17,699 nt of DNA from Planctomycetota bacterium. GTDB taxonomy: Bacteria; Planctomycetota; Brocadiia; Brocadiales; Brocadiaceae. The notes under the pieces were generated by a model. That model saw only the letters and a list, made by a program, of their open reading frames with translations, was not told the origin of the DNA and made no database searches. The stretch covers positions 1 to 17,699 of the forward strand of contig JAHFOW010000041.1 in assembly GCA_023261465.1 (NCBI GenBank), written 5' to 3'. Positions 1 through 5,468 of the stretch are shown here, piece after piece. The first letter of the stretch is position 1. Each line of letters starts with the position of its first letter. The translations under genes and the position numbers were made by a program.

Positions 1-731
1 CGATAAAAAATATAAGAATAGGTGCATTATTTACCTTTATAGCTGTTATTTTGAGATTTATTGTGGGCGATATTATTAAGCCACTTATACTTTTTGATGT
101 TATTCAGCCTGGAGGGCATGGTCATTATAGATACGAATTTCATACACCAAATTTACCTGACATGTGCGGAGACATTATAACGATTGTTTTGTTCGGATTA
201 GCGTATATGTTTATGACGTCATCAAGGAGTAAAAGTGCTATCAGAGATATAATGTATGCTTCCTGCGACACAGATAATAAATCCTGGGATTCTATCAGAC
301 AAACAAGAGATTATATCTTACAAATGAGGAATGTTTTTTACGTAGCGGTGATTGGGTTTGGGATGTACTTTTTCTCAAAATATGTCTTTACGACAACATT
401 AGAGGTATTTTTTCCTGAAGAAGCAGCGGGTCTACCATTTATTTTTAATATTTTAAATAGCGCAATTAGACTCTGTGCATCGCTTGCTTTTGTTTATGCA
501 TATTGTAAGTATCTTGGAGTTCATAGACACATTAAGATTATGCTGTATGGATTTTTTTTTGCAAGAAATCTTCTCCTTACAAATATCTTAGGATTGTTTC
601 ATGAGCATGATGTGGAAATATTTGCCCCTATTTTAGATGTTTTATTACCGTGCATTCTTGTTTATTCAGTACTTAATTTCATTTCTATCGCAAAGAATAA
701 TAAAATACTGAGGCGGCGTTTTACTCAATAA
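1..731 (+). CDS. Multi-pass membrane protein, 5' end outside the window
   Basis: I do not recognise the family. The frame is open from base 3 with no stop, so the true start lies upstream of the window; the TTG at 51 is only the first start-like codon inside it. The visible 242 residues form about six hydrophobic segments: one before and around the TTG, then around 'IITIVLFGLAYMF', 'VFYVAVIGFGMYFF', 'NSAIRLCASLAFVYAY', 'IMLYGFFFARNLLL' and 'ILDVLLPCILVYSVLNF'. Short charged loops separate them, and the protein ends in a basic tail (KNNKILRRRFTQ). I see no catalytic or sensor motif and no cysteine or histidine cluster apart from 'GGHGHYRYEFH' after the first segment. It could be a stand-alone membrane protein or the C-terminal membrane domain of something larger. 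Its position in the inner membrane is inferred from hydrophobicity only. Confidence 0.7.
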   Translation, partial: IKNIRIGALFTFIAVILRFIVGDIIKPLILFDVIQPGGHGHYRYEFHTPNLPDMCGDIITIVLFGLAYMFMTSSRSKSAIRDIMYASCDTDNKSWDSIRQTRDYILQMRNVFYVAVIGFGMYFFSKYVFTTTLEVFFPEEAAGLPFIFNILNSAIRLCASLAFVYAYCKYLGVHRHIKIMLYGFFFARNLLLTNILGLFHEHDVEIFAPILDVLLPCILVYSVLNFISIAKNNKILRRRFTQ

Positions 732-878
732 CCATAAAATTGATAATACAATAATGTTCAGGATTCCTTGACTGTAGTATGTTAAATAAGGATAAGGGCA
801 TTGATTAAGTTCTCCGTAGCAAACCTCAAAATAATACTATAGTGCGTTCATTTAAATACTTATTGAAGAGAAGGAATA

Positions 879-1175
879 ATGATGAAAAGAAAGATCGCTG
901 TATTTATAACGCTCTTTATTCTTTTGTTAATAATATTTTTAACAAATAATCTCCTTTCCAAGAATAAGAGCGCAAATCTGCAATCAAATCAGATAGTTAT
1001 TCAGGAATCTCATAATTCAGAAGAACCCTTTTTTAGATGTTGCAAAGAAGTAGACTATTATAAAACGAGAGAGCTTATTCATAATTATCTTCTTTCGTCA
1101 GTTGTTGCGCAAAAATCAATCAATCAATCAATCTTTTGGTTCAATGACTACAAGTCCAGATGGAAATATGAGTGA
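879..1175 (+). CDS. Small membrane-anchored protein containing a tetranucleotide repeat
   Basis: This is a 98-residue ORF of unknown function. A purine-rich Shine-Dalgarno (GAGAAGGA, 867-874) lies just before tandem ATG codons at 879 and 882. The N-terminus has basic residues (MMKRK) followed by a strong hydrophobic stretch at about residues 6-26, so it is either a signal anchor or an uncleaved signal peptide. The rest is polar, with a CC pair near residue 54. Near the 3' end the frame crosses five perfect AATC copies (1114-1133). After them the protein reads only about 18 more residues to the stop. Losing one repeat unit would instead join this frame to the ORF ending at 1290, giving a 135-residue protein with a second C-terminal membrane segment. 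Coding status is supported by the RBS and the signal-anchor shape only. Confidence 0.45.
   Translation: MMKRKIAVFITLFILLLIIFLTNNLLSKNKSANLQSNQIVIQESHNSEEPFFRCCKEVDYYKTRELIHNYLLSSVVAQKSINQSIFWFNDYKSRWKYE
1114..1133 (+). repeat. Tetranucleotide microsatellite (AATC)x5
   Basis: There are five perfect, uninterrupted AATC copies inside the small ORF that starts at 879. Tetranucleotide tracts of this kind (for example CAAT repeats in Haemophilus lic genes) are classic sites of slipped-strand phase variation. Because 4 is not a multiple of 3, each unit gained or lost changes the downstream frame. Confidence 0.9.
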
Positions 1176-1290
1176 AATGAATGAGTCTCGATTATCCAAC
1201 GCTCCAACAGCTACAGGGACGTCTGATGTGGTTATACTGTTATCGATAGTGATTATGATAATTATTTTATCGATAAATGTTTTTTGGTAA
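1144..1290 (+). CDS. Possible small tail-anchored ORF, overlapping the P-II frame
   Basis: The first ATG in this frame is at 1144; the frame itself is open from about 1102, upstream of the AATC repeat end. The 48-residue product has a polar, Ser/Thr/Asn-rich N-terminal half and a strongly hydrophobic C-terminal segment (VVILLSIVIMIIILSINVF), so it would resemble a tail-anchored membrane peptide. No good Shine-Dalgarno precedes the ATG. It may instead be the downstream half of the 879 gene, out of frame because of the repeat length. Its last residues may also supply the missing N-terminus of the P-II protein if the ribosome slips at the T6 run (1280-1285). I do not think it is convincing as an independent gene. 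Confidence 0.3.
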   Translation: MTTSPDGNMSEMNESRLSNAPTATGTSDVVILLSIVIMIIILSINVFW

Positions 1291-1580
1291 AAACTGCTTT
1301 ATGGGAAATGGATTATCTGGGATTGATGGTGACAGAAGTGAAAGGACGGGGTAATCAAAAAGGCATAAGCGAAGTGTGGTGTGGAACAAAATATCAGGTT
1401 GATCTGTTGTCGAAGATCAAGATTGAAATTTCTGTCAGTGATGCTGATGTTAAAAAGATCGTTTGTATGATTAACAATGAATTCCTAACGGGTAGTATCG
1501 GAGATGGAAAGCTATTCATTTATGACGTGGAAAATGTTTATCGTATTCTTACCAGAGAATTCGGTGAAGGCTTTTTATAA
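1284..1580 (+). CDS. P-II family nitrogen regulatory protein, N-terminally truncated or frameshifted
   Basis: The family is clear from conserved blocks. The T-loop region contains 'EVKGRGNQKG' with the Gln that corresponds to GlnB Gln39 (Q25 here). 'GTKYQVDLLSKIKIE' carries the Tyr equivalent to the uridylylation site Tyr51 (Y37 here). The B-loop is 'TGSIGDGKLFI'. P-II trimers bind ATP/ADP and 2-oxoglutarate and report nitrogen and energy status to AmtB, enzymes and regulators. A normal P-II has about 112 residues; from the TTG at 1284 only 98 remain. The missing part is exactly the first beta strand (MKxIxAIIxPxKLxx). No in-frame start exists upstream before a stop near 1224, and no Shine-Dalgarno precedes 1284. 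A hydrophobic strand-like stretch (MIIILSINVF) lies just upstream in the preceding frame and would join through a -1 slip at the T6 run. The C-loop is also divergent (RILTREFGE). It ends 14 nt before otsA. It may be a pseudogene, a frameshift-expressed variant or a sequencing error. Confidence 0.75.
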   Translation: MVKTALWEMDYLGLMVTEVKGRGNQKGISEVWCGTKYQVDLLSKIKIEISVSDADVKKIVCMINNEFLTGSIGDGKLFIYDVENVYRILTREFGEGFL

Positions 1581-1594
1581 TTTGGGAGGTATGA

Positions 1595-3067
1595 ATGGTT
1601 TTCACAAAAGAGTCTTTAAAAGAACTTATCTTTAACAAGCTCAGGGATTATAAGCTTGTTATCGTATCCAACCGCGAGCCTTACATCCATAATTATATGG
1701 GTGAAGAGATTAAATATATTGTGCCGGCAAGCGGTATGGTAACGGCGCTAGACCCAATTATTCGGGCAGAAGGAGGAACATGGGTTGCATATGGGAGTGG
1801 AGATGCCGATAGGGAAGTCGTAGATAGTAAAGATCGTATAGCAGTTCCTCCAGATAATCCACGGTACACCCTTCGAAGGGTTTGGCTTACGCGTGAAGAA
1901 GAAGAAAGGTATTATTATGGTTTTTCCAACGAAGCAATATGGCCACTTTGCCATATCGTGTATGTCAAGCCTAAATTTAATGAGGCTGATTGGCAAGTTT
2001 ACAAATCAGTAAATCAAAAATTTGCCAATGTCATACGGGAAGAGGTTGGTAATGAAAAGGCATTTGTTTTTATACAAGACTATCATTTTGCATTATTACC
2101 AAAGATGCTCAAAGAAAGCCAGCCTGATTTACTTGTAGCACAGTTCTGGCATATTCCCTGGCCAAACAGGGAGGCATTTCGTATATGTCCATGGGGTCAA
2201 GAGATTCTGGAAGGACTCCTGGGAAATGATCTCCTGGGATTTCATGTGCAATATCACTGTAACAACTTTCTCGATACGGTAGACAGAAATCTGGAGTCAA
2301 GGGTGGATTATGGAAAATTTACTGCCACAAAAGGCGGCAAGACAACACATGTCCGTCCATTCCCCATCAGTATAGACTATGATGAATTAAACTCACAAGC
2401 TCAGAGCAAAGAAGTAGAATATGAAATGGCCCGTATAAAACGGGAACTCGGTTTAAAAGGACAAATTATAGGTGTCGGTTTAGACCGGGTTGATTATACC
2501 AAAGGCCTTCCTGAACGATTTAAGGCTGTCGATAGATTCCTTGAAAAATACCCTGAATACAGAAATAAATTTACCTTTATTCAGGCAGGCAACATCAGCC
2601 GTATTCATATTGATGACTACCGTGATTACAACGACAAGATATATGACCTTATGGTTGAGATTAACCATAAATATCATAGCGGAAGATGGACGCCGATACG
2701 ATTATTAAAATCGCATTTTAATCGTGTCAGTGTACAGGCATTGTACCGTTTGGCAGATATCTGTATCGTCAGTTCATTGCATGACGGGATGAATCTGGTT
2801 GCAAAGGAGTTTGTCGCTTCTCGCTTTGATGAATCTGGTGTATTGATTCTGAGCCGATTTACCGGTGCTGCCGAAGAACTCACCGGATGTATACAAATTA
2901 ACCCGTATGCTATTGATACTTTTGCAGAATCTATCAAGAACGCCATTGAGATGCCCGCTGACGAAAAGAAGAAAAGGATGCAACGTCTCAGGGAACAGGT
3001 ACATGAACATAATGTATACAACTGGGGGCAATGTATCGTAAATGAATTAATCAAATTACAACAATGA
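1595..3067 (+). CDS. otsA: Trehalose-6-phosphate synthase (GT20)
   Basis: This cytosolic retaining glycosyltransferase joins a nucleotide-activated glucose to glucose-6-phosphate to give trehalose-6-phosphate. The 490-residue length fits OtsA. GT20 motifs appear in order: 'NREPYIH' near the N-terminus, 'VFIQDYHFALLP', 'FWHIPWPNREAFR', 'LLGNDLLGFHVQYH', the donor-phosphate site 'LDRVDYTKGL' (R298, K303), and 'LHDGMNLVAKEF' (D397, E405) matching the donor-binding loop. The start at 1595 is set by GGGAGG at 1584-1589, five bases upstream; an ATG at 1591 opens only a 14-codon frame. It is followed by otsB with an ATGA overlap, so the two are translationally coupled. The N-terminal glycine loop of E. 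coli OtsA is replaced by the NREPY-type start. I recall that variant from GT20 proteins in planctomycetes and other bacteria, so donor preference (UDP-, GDP- or ADP-glucose) should not be assumed. Confidence 0.93.
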   Translation: MVFTKESLKELIFNKLRDYKLVIVSNREPYIHNYMGEEIKYIVPASGMVTALDPIIRAEGGTWVAYGSGDADREVVDSKDRIAVPPDNPRYTLRRVWLTREEEERYYYGFSNEAIWPLCHIVYVKPKFNEADWQVYKSVNQKFANVIREEVGNEKAFVFIQDYHFALLPKMLKESQPDLLVAQFWHIPWPNREAFRICPWGQEILEGLLGNDLLGFHVQYHCNNFLDTVDRNLESRVDYGKFTATKGGKTTHVRPFPISIDYDELNSQAQSKEVEYEMARIKRELGLKGQIIGVGLDRVDYTKGLPERFKAVDRFLEKYPEYRNKFTFIQAGNISRIHIDDYRDYNDKIYDLMVEINHKYHSGRWTPIRLLKSHFNRVSVQALYRLADICIVSSLHDGMNLVAKEFVASRFDESGVLILSRFTGAAEELTGCIQINPYAIDTFAESIKNAIEMPADEKKKRMQRLREQVHEHNVYNWGQCIVNELIKLQQ

Positions 3068-3891
3068 AATACTTATTTGAAAATATTCACTCCATTAATA
3101 AACTTCTCCGGGACAGTAAAAAAATAATTCTTTTAACTGATTACGATGGCACGTTAACACCCATTCAGGAATCTCCGGACCTCGCGGTCATTTCTGAAGA
3201 AGTTCGGAAACTATTAGTAAAATTATCTTCTTGCAATACTTTTTTTTTGGGTATAATTACCGGACGTTCCCTTAAGCAGATAAAAAAACTGGTGCATATT
3301 CAGAGAATATTCTATGCCGCCAACCACGGTATAGAGCTGGAAGGACCGGGTATACGTTTTACCAGTCCTGAAGCAAAAAAGGCGCGACTAAGCCTTTGGC
3401 AGGTTTATATGCGTCTCTATAAATCCTTAAGACACGTAGCAGGAATGAACATTGAAGATAAAGGACTTTCCGTAAGTTTGCATTATCGTTTAGTCAAAAA
3501 CGCAGATGATGTGGAATATATAAGCAAGACCCTTCATAGTATTGTAAAACCATTTTTGGACAAAAAAATGCTCTTTCTGAGCACGGGAAAAATGGTCTAT
3601 GAGATTCGCCCACCGGTGAAGTGGAATAAGGCTGTTACGATTCAATGGTTGTTGACCAATTATTTTCCGTTAGAATTCGGCGCAGATGCCCTTCTTGTCT
3701 ATATGGGCGATGATAAGGCGGATATTGAGGTGTTTGACAGTATGAAGGGAAGAGGACTCACGGTCTTTGTTGGAAGCCCATCGGACACATGCACCGCGGA
3801 TTACTATGTTAACTCACCTGAAGAGGTGAGGTCATTTTTAGAACATCTTTACAAACAGAAGCATGAGGTTCATAATGAATGCCCTCAATAA
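3064..3891 (+). CDS. otsB: Trehalose-6-phosphate phosphatase (HAD family)
   Basis: It dephosphorylates the OtsA product to free trehalose. The HAD signatures are all visible: motif I 'LLTDYDGTLTP' with the nucleophile and acid/base aspartates D26 and D28, motif II region 'GIITGRS', and motif IV 'MGDDKADIEVF' with D216/D217/D220 for Mg2+ binding. The segment 'AANHGIELEGPG' is the substrate-side motif typical of trehalose phosphatases. The length of 275 residues is normal, with a C2B-type cap between motifs II and IV. Its ATG overlaps the otsA stop (ATGA at 3064-3067). Its own 3' end overlaps the start of the DUF5752 gene, so otsA, otsB and that gene form one translational unit. There is no signal peptide, so it is cytosolic. 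Confidence 0.93.
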   Translation: MKYLFENIHSINKLLRDSKKIILLTDYDGTLTPIQESPDLAVISEEVRKLLVKLSSCNTFFLGIITGRSLKQIKKLVHIQRIFYAANHGIELEGPGIRFTSPEAKKARLSLWQVYMRLYKSLRHVAGMNIEDKGLSVSLHYRLVKNADDVEYISKTLHSIVKPFLDKKMLFLSTGKMVYEIRPPVKWNKAVTIQWLLTNYFPLEFGADALLVYMGDDKADIEVFDSMKGRGLTVFVGSPSDTCTADYYVNSPEEVRSFLEHLYKQKHEVHNECPQ

Positions 3892-4606
3892 AGCAAAAGA
3901 GCCTTTTAAATTTTATACACAACTCCATATACCGGAACTGACGGGATTAAAGGCCGCAAATCTACAAGAGTTGCTCGACCTCATTAAAACGGTTCCGTGT
4001 TCAGTTATTTATTATCATACCCACCGCTTTCTCCAGCAGCATCAATATCTCTCCCCGGAACCTCCAAACGACTTTGCTTATTGGATTACGGGCATACTGG
4101 GCGAAGAGGAACTTGGAGAAGAATTGTTTAGCATCGATACCATTCAATATACAACTATTCGTGAACTTCGGGACGAGATCGTTCGTTTCATCGAGAATTA
4201 TGTGGTAAAACACCCACGTTCACTTCAAAAGTTTGCAGCAACCGGGGAAGAGTTCCATTTTGTAAAATCGGTGAGCTTTGTCTTCCAGACACCCTATACA
4301 GCCTCAGACCTCAAGGAATTTCAAGCGGTATTGCAACGGGTAACTATTAATTCGATATACTTTCACATGTTTGAGTCTAGGCTTCGTATAGGGCGTGGCA
4401 CCAATGATTTTTCCAACTGGTTCGACGATATCCTTTCGGAGAAGAAACTGGCGAATAAAATCGCCTCCCTCGATCCATATACCCATACTATGGAAAATCT
4501 CCGAAATACTCTTATAAAACTAATAGAAAAACGGATTATTGAGTCTCAGGAGAAACCTCCTGATATAAAGACGGCTCTTCCTGACCCAAACAAGTTGGAA
4601 GAGTGA
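3875..4606 (+). CDS. DUF5752-family protein with two tandem copies of the domain
   Basis: I match this to the uncharacterised DUF5752 family from memory. The ATG at 3875 is preferred over the ATG at 3863 because GAGG (3865-3868) sits six bases before it; this gives 243 residues and a 17-nt overlap with otsB. The protein consists of two copies of a domain of about 95-100 residues. Copy 1 runs from 'FKFYTQLHIPEL' and copy 2 from 'FHFVKSVSFVFQTPY'. Both share a pattern 'S(V/I)YYH..RF' or 'SIYFHMFESRL', then 'NDFA.WI..ILGEE.L' or 'NDFSNWFDDILSEKKLA', then 'T...LR..(I/L)...IE'. The conserved Tyr/His and the acidic-aromatic NDF.W core suggest a folded binding or regulatory module, but no enzyme motif is evident. 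Coupling to otsAB suggests it assists or regulates trehalose synthesis. There is no signal peptide. The last 25 residues are charged and Pro-rich. Confidence 0.75.
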   Translation: MNALNKAKEPFKFYTQLHIPELTGLKAANLQELLDLIKTVPCSVIYYHTHRFLQQHQYLSPEPPNDFAYWITGILGEEELGEELFSIDTIQYTTIRELRDEIVRFIENYVVKHPRSLQKFAATGEEFHFVKSVSFVFQTPYTASDLKEFQAVLQRVTINSIYFHMFESRLRIGRGTNDFSNWFDDILSEKKLANKIASLDPYTHTMENLRNTLIKLIEKRIIESQEKPPDIKTALPDPNKLEE

Positions 4607-4740
4607 ATCAGGAAAAATCTACAGCATCTAAGGAACTCAGGAATATCCGAAAGGGTGTTTTATAAGAATTATTTTTTTATCATTCCTGTTTTCCTTAAAT
4701 GTTTTTTTGCTAAAAATGCACTTAACAAGAAAGGAGTAGC

Positions 4741-5403
4741 ATGATGAAAGTAATGGGTGTTTCAGGTTCGCCCATCTATAACAGCAATACAGATAGGGCG
4801 TTAAAAGTTGCTCTAGAGGCTACCGGACTTGAAACAGAATTTATAAAACTTGTTGAATACAAGATCACTCCATGCAGGGCTTGTATCGGTTGTGTGGATA
4901 CAAATAGATGTGTAAATACCCATGATGATGGAATTTTATTAGCAGAAAAGGTAAAAGAGGCCGATGCCCTGATTATTGCGTGCTATACGCCGTATTCGTC
5001 CATAGACTCACTCACGAAGGCATTTATTGAGAGACTTTATCCGCTTCGCCATAAGCACGGGTTCATGGCAGGCAAGCCAGGCGGCGCAATCGTTACCAGT
5101 GCAGTTCCCGGTACAAATAAGGCATTGCCTCCGGCTGGTGATATGGGTGTAAATGCAATCATGTATTATATGATGGAAGAGGGGATGAATTTTATGGGCG
5201 CTGTTAAGATATTGGGAAATGTTCCCTGTATTAAATGTGGTTATGGGAACGAGTGTAAGACATCTGGCATTAAAATGATTTACGGGAATGAAGCTACTGT
5301 GCAATCTGTCGGTGTGTACAAATTCGAGGAACAATTGGACGTCTTTGATGCTGTTCGTGAGCTTGGCAAAAGAATAGCACGTGCACTTAAGGAGAAGGTA
5401 TAA
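4741..5403 (+). CDS. Iron-sulfur flavoprotein (flavodoxin-like, NADPH-dependent FMN reductase superfamily)
   Basis: The fold is recognisable from the FMN phosphate loop near the N-terminus, 'GVSGSPIYNSNTDRAL' (residues 6-21), and from the later 'YTPYSSIDSLTKAFIERLY' and 'KPGGAIVTSAV' segments. A compact cysteine motif CxxCxxCx5C (C45, C48, C51, C57) is the [4Fe-4S] motif of Isf-type iron-sulfur flavoproteins, soluble one- or two-electron shuttles in the cytoplasm. A second cysteine group, CxxCx5C (C163, C166, C172), lies near the C-terminus. AAGGAG at 4731-4736 serves the tandem ATG at 4741/4744. The gene is separated by 134 nt from the DUF5752 gene and followed after 65 nt by the 12-haem cytochrome. 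Electron partners are unknown; the neighbouring cytochrome is exported, so direct contact is unlikely. Confidence 0.82.
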   Translation: MMKVMGVSGSPIYNSNTDRALKVALEATGLETEFIKLVEYKITPCRACIGCVDTNRCVNTHDDGILLAEKVKEADALIIACYTPYSSIDSLTKAFIERLYPLRHKHGFMAGKPGGAIVTSAVPGTNKALPPAGDMGVNAIMYYMMEEGMNFMGAVKILGNVPCIKCGYGNECKTSGIKMIYGNEATVQSVGVYKFEEQLDVFDAVRELGKRIARALKEKV

Positions 5404-5420
5404 ATATTAAAGGTTAGTAT

Positions 5421-5438
5421 GGACAAACAAGTTTGTCC
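5421..5438. promoter_or_regulatory. Perfect 8-bp inverted repeat ahead of the cytochrome gene
   Basis: GGACAAAC-AA-GTTTGTCC is a perfect dyad with a two-base centre. It lies 31-48 bases before the preferred cytochrome ATG at 5469 and overlaps a TTG at 5433 that could otherwise extend the frame. The two-base loop makes an RNA hairpin poor, so a dimeric regulator operator is more likely than a terminator. An 11-codon ORF (ATG 5419 to TGA 5451, MDKQVCPHLT) also spans it, preceded by AAAGG at 5409-5413. Confidence 0.45.
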
Positions 5439-5468
5439 GCACCTGACTTGAAAGGGAACGAATCCTCT

